NCBI GenBank assembly: GCA_029975625.1
Contig: JARKOR010000262.1
Span: 1 to 13,997 of the forward strand
DNA length: 13,997 nt
Source of the DNA: Nanosynbacter sp.
Lineage (GTDB): Bacteria; Patescibacteriota; Saccharimonadia; Saccharimonadales; Saccharimonadaceae
Direction of reading: 5' to 3'
How positions within the stretch are numbered: position 1 is the first letter of the stretch; each line of letters begins with the position of its first letter. Below are positions 1 to 6,498 of this stretch, piece after piece. Made by a program: the position numbers and the translations under genes. The notes beneath the pieces were generated by a model. The model searched no databases. It saw only the letters and a list, made by a program, of their open reading frames with translations, and was not told the DNA's origin.

Positions 1-80
1 ACCCGAAATGAAACTTACTCAAAGTATTCTTCGCCTCGGACTTGTGCATTGTTCGATATATAATAAAAGAGGTTGCACGA

Positions 81-117
81 AAAACAAAAGGCCTTACGTT
101 CGGTGACGTAAGGCCTT
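81..117 (-). terminator. Rho-independent terminator
   Basis: A perfect inverted repeat has left arm 88-99 and right arm 106-117 (AAGGCCTTACG/CGTAAGGCCTT core) around a 6-base loop. Read on the minus strand it is followed directly by a T-rich run (TTTGTTTT, complement of 81-87). This is the classic intrinsic terminator layout for leftward transcription. It lies just downstream of the tRNA-like 3' end at 127-142, so it is probably the original terminator of a minus-strand tRNA gene. On the plus strand the stem is followed only by TTGATTTT, a weaker tail. Confidence 0.75.
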
Positions 118-126
118 GATTTTACA

Positions 127-142
127 TGGTGCCAGGGACGAG
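127..142 (-). other. Putative att site: tRNA 3'-end fragment
   Basis: On the minus strand this reads CTCGTCCCTGGCACCA. That fits a 7-base acceptor strand (CCCTGGC), a discriminator A and an encoded CCA, with part of a T-stem before it. No T-loop consensus (TTCRANY), anticodon arm or 5' half is found to the right, so it is not an intact tRNA. A terminator lies where a tRNA terminator belongs. Tyrosine integrases commonly target tRNA 3' ends and rebuild the tRNA at one end, leaving a short copy at the other. The integrase at the right end of the window fits this. The match is short, so it could be chance. Confidence 0.4.
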
Positions 143-316
143 TTACAACTATTAGTGTAACTTGCTGATATTTAATAATAATTACAGGTTGTATTTTGCT
201 TAAGGCCCCTAAAAAGGCCCCCATAGCCCATTGCAAATCTGGTTGGATAGTTTTTCTAAGAGCAGTTTCAGTACGCCGCCAGGTCAACTTTAAAAAAGTC
301 ACCTCTTTGCCGCCAA

Positions 317-358
317 TCCACTAATTCCGCAAAAATCAGAAAGTGCGGAGTTAGTGGA
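317..358. repeat. 15-bp inverted repeat, one mismatch
   Basis: TCCACTAATTCCGCA (317-331) is repeated inverted as TGCGGAGTTAGTGGA (344-358), with a single mismatch and a 12-base spacer. No T-run follows, so a terminator is unlikely. The length and symmetry fit a recombinase or transposase end-binding site or a stable RNA hairpin. I cannot assign it to a known element. Confidence 0.6.
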
Positions 359-415
359 CAATCTCCTTGCTTTCAAGATAGCCCCGCTTTGTCTCTGCGT
401 GAAATGAAGACAATT

Positions 416-482
416 AATTGCACCAGGAATTGCCACGGACAATTATCGGGGCAATTATCGCTGAATTGCTCCAGAAATTGCC
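416..482. repeat. Nested direct repeats (AATTGC / CAATTATCG)
   Basis: AATTGCACCAGGAATTGCC (416-434) recurs as AATTGCTCCAGAAATTGCC (464-482), 19 bases with two differences. Between the copies CAATTATCG occurs twice (440-448 and 452-460), 12 bases apart. The motif AATTG(C/T) is therefore reused many times in under 100 bases. This could be protein-binding arm sites, for example for an excisionase or integrase, or decayed low-complexity sequence. Confidence 0.5.
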
Positions 483-551
483 CACAATGTCAATTCCGGA
501 TCAATCCTTCACCCGTGAATGCCATAAAGCCCCGGCCAGGCGGCATGAACA

Positions 552-592
552 CCATACCAGGTATGGAATTGAGCCTGTGGCAGTGCTGCCAC
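552..592. promoter_or_regulatory. Two perfect palindromes, possible operators
   Basis: CCATACC-A-GGTATGG (552-566) and GTGGCAG-TG-CTGCCAC (577-592) are both perfect dyads with 7-base arms and centres of one and two bases. They are separated by only 10 bases and lie upstream of the R-M operon. Dimeric repressors commonly bind dyads of this size. No adjacent controller (C protein) gene is seen, so the cognate regulator is unknown. Hairpins in a leader RNA are an alternative. Confidence 0.35.
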
Positions 593-696
593 CGCCTTTA
601 ATTTGTGGACGCGGTCTGCTAAAGAACTGGAAAAACCGCAAAAAATCTGATATGTTCCAACGGTTTCTAACCAATGCTGCACACCGCAATAATCGC

Positions 697-727
697 TTGA
701 CAATAAGAGGCTGTTGGCGGACATTGT
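697..727 (+). promoter_or_regulatory. Weak candidate promoter for the operon
   Basis: A perfect -35 hexamer TTGACA sits at 697-702. No good -10 follows at the ideal distance: GACATT (720-725, 17-base spacer) or CATTGT (722-727) are poor matches to TATAAT. It precedes the Abi fragment and hsdM, with no better promoter seen nearby. Confidence 0.22.
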
Positions 728-736
728 AAGCAACAC

Positions 737-780
737 ACCCGCCACGCCTCTCAACGATGCGCACCCCGGCGGGTATTTTT
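737..780 (+). promoter_or_regulatory. Hairpin overlapping the Abi ribosome site
   Basis: ACCCGCC (737-743) can pair with GGCGGGT (768-774), and ATTTTT (775-780) leads straight into the ATG at 781. The right arm is the only G-rich stretch that could act as a ribosome-binding site, so pairing would hide it. With the T-run it also looks like a weak terminator/attenuator, although the 24-base loop is long for one. Confidence 0.25.
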
Positions 781-996
781 ATGTCCGATGTACAGAAGCA
801 GATCTATTGCAAACCAGCCCTCACTCTTGACGATCAGATCGACCTGCCGACAGCAAGGGGACTTACCGTTCCAGATCGTGACAAAGCCCGCCACTACCTC
901 CGATATGTCGGATACTATCGTCTCTCCGGTTATTTCCTCACCCTCCAGCAACGCGGCAGCGACGTTCAGTCGCACACCAAAGGGACTTTACATTAA
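781..996 (+). pseudogene. Truncated Abi_2 family (AbiD/F-like) gene
   Basis: The 71-residue frame reads like the N-terminus of Abi_2 (PF07751-type) abortive infection proteins: KPALTLDDQIDLPTARGL, then the hallmark block HYLRYVGYYRLSGYFLTLQQ, then SHT..G. Full-length members are about 300 residues, so only roughly the first quarter is present. The frame ends at a TAA that overlaps the hsdM start (TAATG). I chose ATG 781 because the sequence becomes family-like right after it; ATG 757 in the same frame is an alternative. The lost C-terminal part means an intact Abi function is unlikely. The fragment may persist as a leader for translational coupling to hsdM, or as a scar of recombination between defence genes. 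A real short gene cannot be excluded. Confidence 0.6.
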
Positions 997-3317
997 TGGA
1001 CCAATCTCAACTGAATACAATAACCAACTTTATCTGGAACATCGCAGACGATGTGCTGCGCGATATTTATGTACGCGGAAAGTACCGAGATGTAATTCTG
1101 CCAATGACGGTGTTGCGCCGCCTTGATGCTGTCCTCGAACCCACCAAACAAGCGGTGCTGGACATGAAGGCTGCCCTTGACAGAGAAGGGATTGCCAACC
1201 AGGACGATGCCTTGCGGTCCGCTTCGGGCGAGGCTTTTTATAATACTTCACCGTTTCTCCTGCGGGATCTGAAGTCGCGGGCCACCCAGCAGAAGCTCCG
1301 CGACGATTTTGAGGCGTACCTGGATGGTTTTTCACCTAATGTACAGGATATTCTGACCAACTTCGAATTCCGCCATCAAATCCCCCGCCTATCGAAGGCA
1401 GGTGTACTCGGCGATTTGATCGAGAAGTTTCTCGACAAAGACATCAACCTCAGTCCAAATCCGACGTCGACGCAGCCAGGTCTCGATAATCATTCCATGG
1501 GGACAATCTTTGAGGAATTGGTGCTTCGTTTCAACGAAGCGAACAACCAGGAGGCAGGTGAGCACTGGACCCCACGCGATGCAGTCAAACTGATGGCAAG
1601 TCTCATGTTCCTGCCAGTGGCCAACAAGATCGAATCCGGTACCTACCTGCTTTATGACTGTGCCTGCGGAACCGGTGGCATGCTCACCGTTGCCGAGGAA
1701 ACTTTGCAGAAAATTGCCGCTGAACACGGCAAGCAGATTGCCACCCATCTATACGGTCAGGAGATCAACGGCGAAACCTACGCCATCTGCAAGGCCGACC
1801 TGCTCCTCAAGGGGGACGGCGATGCTGCTGACAACATCGTCGGTGGCCCGGCTCATTCTACCCTTTCCGCCGATGCCTTCCGCTCCCGTGAGTTTGATTT
1901 TATGCTGGCCAACCCTCCATACGGCAAGAGCTGGAAAACCGACCTTGAGCGGATGGGTGGCAAGAAGGAACTGAAGGACCCGCGTTTCATCATTCAGCAC
2001 GGCGGCGATCCCGAGTATTCACTGGTTACCCGTTCCAGCGACGGACAGATGATGTTCCTGGCCAACATGCTGAGCAAGATGAAGCACGATACCCCGCTCG
2101 GCAGCCGGATCGCCGAAGTACATAACGGCTCGTCCCTCTTCACCGGCGATGCCGGCCAGGGGGAAAGCAATATACGGCGCTGGATCATCGAGAACGACTG
2201 GTTGGAGGCCATTGTAGCCCTGCCGCTGAACATGTTCTACAACACCGGCATCGCCACTTATGTCTGGGTTCTCAGCAATCGCAAACCCGAGGCGCGCCGG
2301 GGCAAGGTGCAACTCATCGATGCCACCCAGTGGTTCGAACCGCTGCGCAAGAACATGGGTAAAAAGAACTGCCGACTCTCCGACCAGGATATTCAGCGTA
2401 TTTGCGACACCTTTCTCGCTTTCGAAGAGACGGAGCAATCCAAGATCTTCCCCAATGCGGTGTTCGGCTACTGGAAGGTCAAGGTCGAGCGTCCCTTGCG
2501 CCTGCACAGCCAGCTTACCTGGAAGGCCATCGAAACCCTGCGGTTCGCCTCGGGCGACGAAGAGATTCGCAGCTCGTTGTACGACACTTTGGGCGACGAT
2601 CTGTTCGAGAAACCGGAATCCGTGCGCGCGGAGCTGGAGAGACTCGTCAACGACTGGGGCAAAGGTGACGACGAGGAGGATGGCGAAGAGAACAGCGGCA
2701 GCAAGAAAGGACTTTCCGACAAAAAAAAGAAGAAGCTCCTCAACGAAGCCACCTGGAAACGGGACGCCATGCTGGTCGATGTGGCCACCAAACTCCGCCA
2801 TGAGTTGGGAGACGGACTGTTTGATGACCACAACCGCTTCCGGGAACAGGTAGACGCCACCCTAAAGAAGCTCGCCATAAAGATCAGCGCCGCCGAGTTG
2901 AAGCTGATCTTCAACGCCGTCAGCTGGCGGGTAGAGGAAGCTCCCCGGGTTATCGGCAAGGTTCACAAGCCGGGAAAGGTACTTGCCGATCCACTGCATG
3001 GTTTCTTTGAAGCGGTAATTAATGGTAAAACGAGCATAGTTGAATACGAAGCAGACACGGAACTGCGGGATTCCGAGCAGGTGCCGCTTCTGGAAGAAGG
3101 GGGAATCGAAGCATTCTTCCGCCGGGAAGTGCTTCCCTACACTCCTGATGCCTGGATCGACTCCGACGCCACCAAGATTGGCTACGAAATCAGCTTCACC
3201 CGCTATTTTTACAAACCTCCGGTGCTGCGCACCCTGGATCAAATCAGCGCGGACATCCGTGCCCTGGAAGAGGAAACGGAAGGTCTGCTCGACGAGATCA
3301 TGGGAGGAACGTCATGA
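996..3317 (+). CDS. hsdM: Type I R-M DNA methyltransferase subunit HsdM
   Basis: This 773-residue protein is the N6-adenine methylase subunit of a type I system and should work as M2S (methylase) or with HsdR as R2M2S. The HsdM_N helical region is at about 5-150 (FIWNIADDVLRD, VILPMTVLRRLDAVLE). The N6_Mtase core follows: EHWTPRDAVKLM (189-200), the SAM-binding motif DCACGTGG (221-228) and the catalytic NPPY (306-309). It is longer than the usual ~500 residues. The C-terminal ~270 residues include a strongly charged, low-complexity linker (about 555-580, acidic then KKKKK) and a tail, also found in long HsdM proteins, that ends in a coiled-coil-like helix. AAAGGGA (979-985) is a plausible ribosome site 10 bases before the ATG, which overlaps the Abi stop. 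The next gene starts within its stop codon (ATGA). The genetic target sequence cannot be read from this subunit. Confidence 0.96.
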   Translation: MDQSQLNTITNFIWNIADDVLRDIYVRGKYRDVILPMTVLRRLDAVLEPTKQAVLDMKAALDREGIANQDDALRSASGEAFYNTSPFLLRDLKSRATQQKLRDDFEAYLDGFSPNVQDILTNFEFRHQIPRLSKAGVLGDLIEKFLDKDINLSPNPTSTQPGLDNHSMGTIFEELVLRFNEANNQEAGEHWTPRDAVKLMASLMFLPVANKIESGTYLLYDCACGTGGMLTVAEETLQKIAAEHGKQIATHLYGQEINGETYAICKADLLLKGDGDAADNIVGGPAHSTLSADAFRSREFDFMLANPPYGKSWKTDLERMGGKKELKDPRFIIQHGGDPEYSLVTRSSDGQMMFLANMLSKMKHDTPLGSRIAEVHNGSSLFTGDAGQGESNIRRWIIENDWLEAIVALPLNMFYNTGIATYVWVLSNRKPEARRGKVQLIDATQWFEPLRKNMGKKNCRLSDQDIQRICDTFLAFEETEQSKIFPNAVFGYWKVKVERPLRLHSQLTWKAIETLRFASGDEEIRSSLYDTLGDDLFEKPESVRAELERLVNDWGKGDDEEDGEENSGSKKGLSDKKKKKLLNEATWKRDAMLVDVATKLRHELGDGLFDDHNRFREQVDATLKKLAIKISAAELKLIFNAVSWRVEEAPRVIGKVHKPGKVLADPLHGFFEAVINGKTSIVEYEADTELRDSEQVPLLEEGGIEAFFRREVLPYTPDAWIDSDATKIGYEISFTRYFYKPPVLRTLDQISADIRALEEETEGLLDEIMGGTS

Positions 3318-3961
3318 GCAGTCGAGCGAAAAAGCCGGTGATCTTTGTCTCCTCGACAGTGTACGGCATCGAAGAACTACTAGAGCGAATCTATACCCTA
3401 TTGACGACATTCGGCTACGAAGTATGGATGTCCCACAAGGGGACGGTGCCTGTCCGGTCCGACCGTACTGCCTTTGAAAATTGTCTCGCCGGAGTTGACG
3501 ACTGTGAACTTTTTCTCGGAATCATTACCCCCTCCTACGGCAGCGGCAAGGATGGCGATGAGCTTTCCATAACCCACCAGGAACTTCAAAAAGCCATTGC
3601 ATTGAATAAGCCCCGCTGGCTCCTTACCCACACCGATGTGGTCTTTGCCCGACGTTTGCTGCGTGATCTGGGTAAGGGCACGCCGGAAGAACGTAATCAG
3701 CTGAAATTGAAAAAAGACGCCGCATCAATTTCCGACCTGCGGGTCATAGATATGTACGAGGAAGCGATTCGTCACGACGAGCCGCTATCGGAACGTAACG
3801 GGAACTGGGCACAGCCATTCAGTGCCGATGAGGACGTGCTCCGCTTTGTTTCGGCCCAGTTTTCCCGATTTCAGGAGGTGGAGCGGTTTATTACGGAAAA
3901 TCTCTCTGATCCGGCTGGTGTTTTAACCAGCATTAAAGGAAAGCGGGGAGGTAAGCCATGA
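3314..3961 (+). CDS. DUF4062 (TIR-like fold) protein
   Basis: This 215-residue protein opens with a DUF4062 domain: IFVSSTVYGIEELLERIYTL (10-30), GYEVWMSHKGTVPV (34-47), then CELFLGIITPSYGS (64-77) and SITHQELQKAI (85-95). DUF4062 is related to TIR/nucleoside-deoxyribosyltransferase-like folds. The Glu at 90 sits where TIR-type NADases carry their catalytic Glu, but I cannot confirm activity. The C-terminal half (about 110-215) is less typical and ends in a charged helix. It overlaps hsdM and the next gene by ATGA and has a strong GGGAGG ribosome site at 3302-3307, six bases from the ATG. DUF4062 genes between hsdM and hsdS recur in type I loci. Its role is unknown; sensing, signalling or an NAD-directed effector are all possible. 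Confidence 0.8.
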   Translation: MSSRAKKPVIFVSSTVYGIEELLERIYTLLTTFGYEVWMSHKGTVPVRSDRTAFENCLAGVDDCELFLGIITPSYGSGKDGDELSITHQELQKAIALNKPRWLLTHTDVVFARRLLRDLGKGTPEERNQLKLKKDAASISDLRVIDMYEEAIRHDEPLSERNGNWAQPFSADEDVLRFVSAQFSRFQEVERFITENLSDPAGVLTSIKGKRGGKP

Positions 3962-5391
3962 ACCGTGAAGAGTTGCAGCGTTTTCTATCTTTGGGTGAGG
4001 GGCAGAGCCTGGAATTCAAAACCGGAGTCAATCCGGCGGCAATCGGGAAAGTGATCTGCGCCTTTCTCAACTCCGGTGGCGGCTACCTGGTCGTCGGCAT
4101 TGCAGACAAGGGTGAGGTCGTTGGGGTTCCAGCCGATCAGGATATCAAGCGACTGGAGCAAACCGTCACGGTAGGGCTGGTCCCTGGCGCGCTGGTCTCC
4201 TTTGAAGAGCAAATATTGGAAAGCAAGCCGGTCTGGGTAATCGAAGTTCCCTCAGGCCGGGACATCCCCTACAGTTTCAGGAATGAGATCTTTGTCCGTG
4301 AAGGTGAACGGACCGGTCGGGCCGATGTGGAAACTATTAGGGACATGGTCATGCGACGCCAAGTGGAGCCGGAGCGCTGGGAACGTCGTTTTTCCGATGC
4401 CAACCCGGATCGTGACCTTGATCGGGAAGAGATTGCCGCCACTGCCCGTCAGGCTGCCGCGGCGCATCGCGGGGGCTTGGTGGCCGAAAGCCCGAAGAAT
4501 CTCCTCGAGCGTCTGGGACTGCTGAAATATGGCCGGCTTACCAACGGCGGCGACGTGCTCTTTGCCGTAAACCCTGCCGTCCGCCACCCGCAGGTACGGG
4601 TGCGGGCCGTGTGCTACCCGGGCGACAAAAGCGACGAAACCTACCGCGACCACAAAAATTTTGAAGGCCCGCTCGTTCAAGTGCTGGAACAGGCATTTGT
4701 CTTCATTCAGCGCAACACGCCGAGCCGCAGTCGGTTTCGACCGGCAAAATTGGAGCGGGAAGAGCAAAGCCTTTATCCCCCCGAGGCGATTCGCGAAGGC
4801 CTGGTCAATGCCTTTGCCCATCGCGACTATGCCGACTTCCGGGGCGGCATTGCCGTGCACATTTACCCCAACCGTCTGGAAATATGGAATTCGGGAACCT
4901 TTCTCGATGGAATTTCGCCGGAAAATCTGGCCACGGGACACATCTCCGTTCTGCGTAATCCCGACATTGCCCATGTGCTCTACCTGCGCGGCATGATGGA
5001 GAAGTTGGGACGGGGCTGCGTCATGATCCGCAGGTCGTGCGAGGAGCAGGGACTGCGCCCCCCTGAATGGCGCTCCGATGCCACCGGCGTCACCCTGACC
5101 TTCTTTGCCATGGAAGTCACCACGGAAGTCGCCATGGATGTCACCATGGATGTCACCATGGAAGTCAGAACAGTTTTGCAGGCTCTCACCGGGACAATGA
5201 CGCGCCAGGAGTTACAGGACAAACTCGGTCTCAAGAATGCGGACCATTTCCGCAAGCATTACTTGGCGCCGGCTGTGGATGGCGGTTTCGTGGCCATGAC
5301 CATTCCTGGCAAGCCCAAGAGCCGAATGCAGCGCTACCAGGTGACGGAGAAGGGACGGCGGGCGCTAGCTGGTGAGGTAGAAAATACATGA
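3958..5391 (+). CDS. AlbA_2 / HATPase-like ATP-binding protein
   Basis: This 477-residue protein starts with an AlbA_2 (Schlafen-like) domain at about 12-115 (GQSLEFKTG 15-23; FLNSGGGYLVVGIADKG 36-52). A HATPase_c_4-type GHKL ATP-binding domain follows at about 270-385, with REGLVNAFAHRDY (279-291, N-box Asn 284), IWNSGTF (309-315) and KLGRG (349-353). After a repetitive linker (385-404) comes a winged-helix-like C-terminus (about 405-470) of the kind found in Fic-like and transcriptional regulator proteins. The family is usually labelled 'putative transcriptional regulator' or 'ATP-binding protein' and often sits inside type I R-M operons. AlbA_2 domains bind nucleic acid and in Schlafens can cleave RNA; I see no proof of catalysis here. 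It overlaps the DUF4062 gene by ATGA and has GGAGG at 3947-3951. Regulation of the operon or an RNA-directed effector role are the main options. Confidence 0.87.
   Translation: MNREELQRFLSLGEGQSLEFKTGVNPAAIGKVICAFLNSGGGYLVVGIADKGEVVGVPADQDIKRLEQTVTVGLVPGALVSFEEQILESKPVWVIEVPSGRDIPYSFRNEIFVREGERTGRADVETIRDMVMRRQVEPERWERRFSDANPDRDLDREEIAATARQAAAAHRGGLVAESPKNLLERLGLLKYGRLTNGGDVLFAVNPAVRHPQVRVRAVCYPGDKSDETYRDHKNFEGPLVQVLEQAFVFIQRNTPSRSRFRPAKLEREEQSLYPPEAIREGLVNAFAHRDYADFRGGIAVHIYPNRLEIWNSGTFLDGISPENLATGHISVLRNPDIAHVLYLRGMMEKLGRGCVMIRRSCEEQGLRPPEWRSDATGVTLTFFAMEVTTEVAMDVTMDVTMEVRTVLQALTGTMTRQELQDKLGLKNADHFRKHYLAPAVDGGFVAMTIPGKPKSRMQRYQVTEKGRRALAGEVENT
5110..5169 (+). repeat. 12-bp in-frame minisatellite, five units
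   Basis: Five tandem 12-base units, consensus ATGGA(A/T)GTCACC, occur at 5110-5121, 5122-5133, 5134-5145, 5146-5157 and 5158-5169. Units three and four are identical. They encode a four-residue repeat (MEVT/TEVA/MDVT/MDVT/MEVR, residues 385-404) linking the ATPase-like domain to the winged helix. Unit gain or loss keeps the frame and would only change linker length. Confidence 0.85.
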
Positions 5392-5425
5392 TTGCCGAGG
5401 ACAATCCTGGCTGTCCGCAATATTT
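5392..5425 (+). terminator. Intra-operon hairpin, weak terminator or attenuator
   Basis: TTGC (5392-5395) plus GGACA (5399-5403) can pair with TGTCC (5412-5416) plus GCAA (5417-5420), leaving a 3-base bulge and an 8-base loop. TATTTTA follows. It starts right after the stop codon of the AlbA_2 gene and fills most of the only sizeable gap (66 bases) in the operon. It may reduce expression of the downstream genes or mark an insertion junction. Confidence 0.35.
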
Positions 5426-5457
5426 TAGCTAATCATATTTGATATTGGGGGAATGCA

Positions 5458-6498
5458 ATGAGTAAACGAGAGGAATTGCTTTCATCAATTGCAGATATAA
5501 TTAAAGACTATCGGGCAGGTGAAATACCTAAACCTACACCACAACATGTGGAACGATGGGTATGTCAATTTAGCGATTCGGCTCAGCTTTCGTTGCTAGC
5601 GGAAATGGAACACCTTTTAAAGATCACATACTTTACAAAAAAAACGATAGGAGAATTCTTTGGCAACCAGATTAAGCATAAAAAAATTGCCGGGGAAAAT
5701 TATATATCTTACTGGAAGAGTGCCAACTTGTTAGATATTCAGGAACACGGGCACAGCCAGAGTGAGATACTCGAACTATTTGACAAAAGCCTAGAAGAGC
5801 AGTGTGGGTACGGTGTTGAGGATTGTGGAAGTAAAAGCGGTGAATTTATTTATGTTGACGATGTGCTCTTTAGTGGAGGTCGTATTGGTACTGACCTCAA
5901 GACTTGGATAAATGACGAGGCACCAAAAGAAGCAAAAGTTCATATTCTTGTCATCGGTGCGCATCGCTTGGGCGAGTGGCAATGTGTTGAGGGACTAAAA
6001 AAAGCTGCCAAAGAGGCCGGTAAAGACATAGCATTTGAAAGTTGGGCAGCAATTCGCTTTGAAAATCGCAAGTACTATAAGAATATCTCGGAAGTGCTGT
6101 GGCCCGCCGTGTTACCGGACAATGCAGAATTGGTGGCATATATGGCACAGGAAAAGAGATTCCCATTTGAGCCTCGCATGCCCGGCGGCAAACTGGCGCA
6201 TGATATATTTACGGGTGAAGAGGGCCGACAGCTACTCGAAAGGGAAATGCTACTGGCTGGTATTCATATTCGCTCAAAATGCAAAGAACCTAAACCGTCA
6301 ATGCGCCCGTTGGGTTTTAGCCCATTTGGGCTTGGTTTCGGGGCAACCATTGTGACATTCCGTAATTGCCCGAATAACTGCCCATTGGCACTTTGGTGGG
6401 GCGACCCTGAAGTAACCTCGGGGGCATTTCACTGGTATCCACTCTTGCCAAGAAAAACGTATGAGCAGTCTTTCGACTTCTCAGCATTCGGTTTTTAA
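5458..6498 (+). CDS. Phosphoribosyltransferase-like conflict-system protein
   Basis: This 346-residue protein has a type I PRTase PRPP-binding loop, FIYVDDVLFSGGRIGTDL (130-147), with the paired Asp 134/135 and the small Ser-Gly-Gly loop typical of enzymes that bind PRPP. The following strand VHILVIGAHR (161-170) fits the same Rossmann-like fold. The C-terminus carries a distinctive block, FRNCPNNCPLALWWGD (301-316) and WYPLLPR (326-332), which I associate with the PRTase-CE group found in bacterial conflict loci and not with purine/pyrimidine salvage enzymes. The N-terminal ~120 residues are helical and not recognised. A GGGGGA ribosome site (5447-5452) supports the start. Its stop codon directly abuts the NADAR-HsdS start, implying coupled synthesis. 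The gene is visibly more A+T-rich than hsdM and hsdR. Substrate is unknown; transfer of phosphoribose to a base or nucleic acid, or PRPP sensing, are inferences. Confidence 0.75.
   Translation: MSKREELLSSIADIIKDYRAGEIPKPTPQHVERWVCQFSDSAQLSLLAEMEHLLKITYFTKKTIGEFFGNQIKHKKIAGENYISYWKSANLLDIQEHGHSQSEILELFDKSLEEQCGYGVEDCGSKSGEFIYVDDVLFSGGRIGTDLKTWINDEAPKEAKVHILVIGAHRLGEWQCVEGLKKAAKEAGKDIAFESWAAIRFENRKYYKNISEVLWPAVLPDNAELVAYMAQEKRFPFEPRMPGGKLAHDIFTGEEGRQLLEREMLLAGIHIRSKCKEPKPSMRPLGFSPFGLGFGATIVTFRNCPNNCPLALWWGDPEVTSGAFHWYPLLPRKTYEQSFDFSAFGF

Larger units (their letters stand above)
143..780. other. Gene-poor, repeat-rich left flank
   Basis: I see no convincing gene in these roughly 640 bases. The open frames are short, lack family motifs, and several run through inverted repeats or the tRNA/terminator remnant. 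The stretch holds a near-perfect 15-base inverted repeat (317-358), a direct-repeat block (416-482), two perfect palindromes (552-566 and 577-592), a TTGACA hexamer (697-702) and a hairpin (737-774) in front of the Abi fragment. It is likely the non-coding end of an island plus the upstream control region of the R-M operon. Confidence 0.5.

Noticed and set aside
127..200. Complete tRNA gene
   Set aside because: Only the acceptor/CCA end is present; no T-loop, anticodon arm or 5' acceptor strand can be found.
15..302. 95-codon minus-strand frame at the left edge
   Set aside because: It would start with GTG and read straight through the tRNA-like 3' end and the perfect terminator, so it is unlikely to be a real gene.
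2721..2728. A8 tract in hsdM as a phase-variation site
   Set aside because: The tract is short and encodes a plain lysine run in a charged linker; tracts that switch expression are usually longer.
2019..2831. 270-codon open frame on the minus strand
   Set aside because: It lies wholly inside hsdM, opposite strand, with no family motif; it is a by-product of GC-rich codon use.
4252..4974. 240-codon open frame on the minus strand
   Set aside because: It lies antisense to the AlbA_2/HATPase gene whose domains are clear; no independent support.
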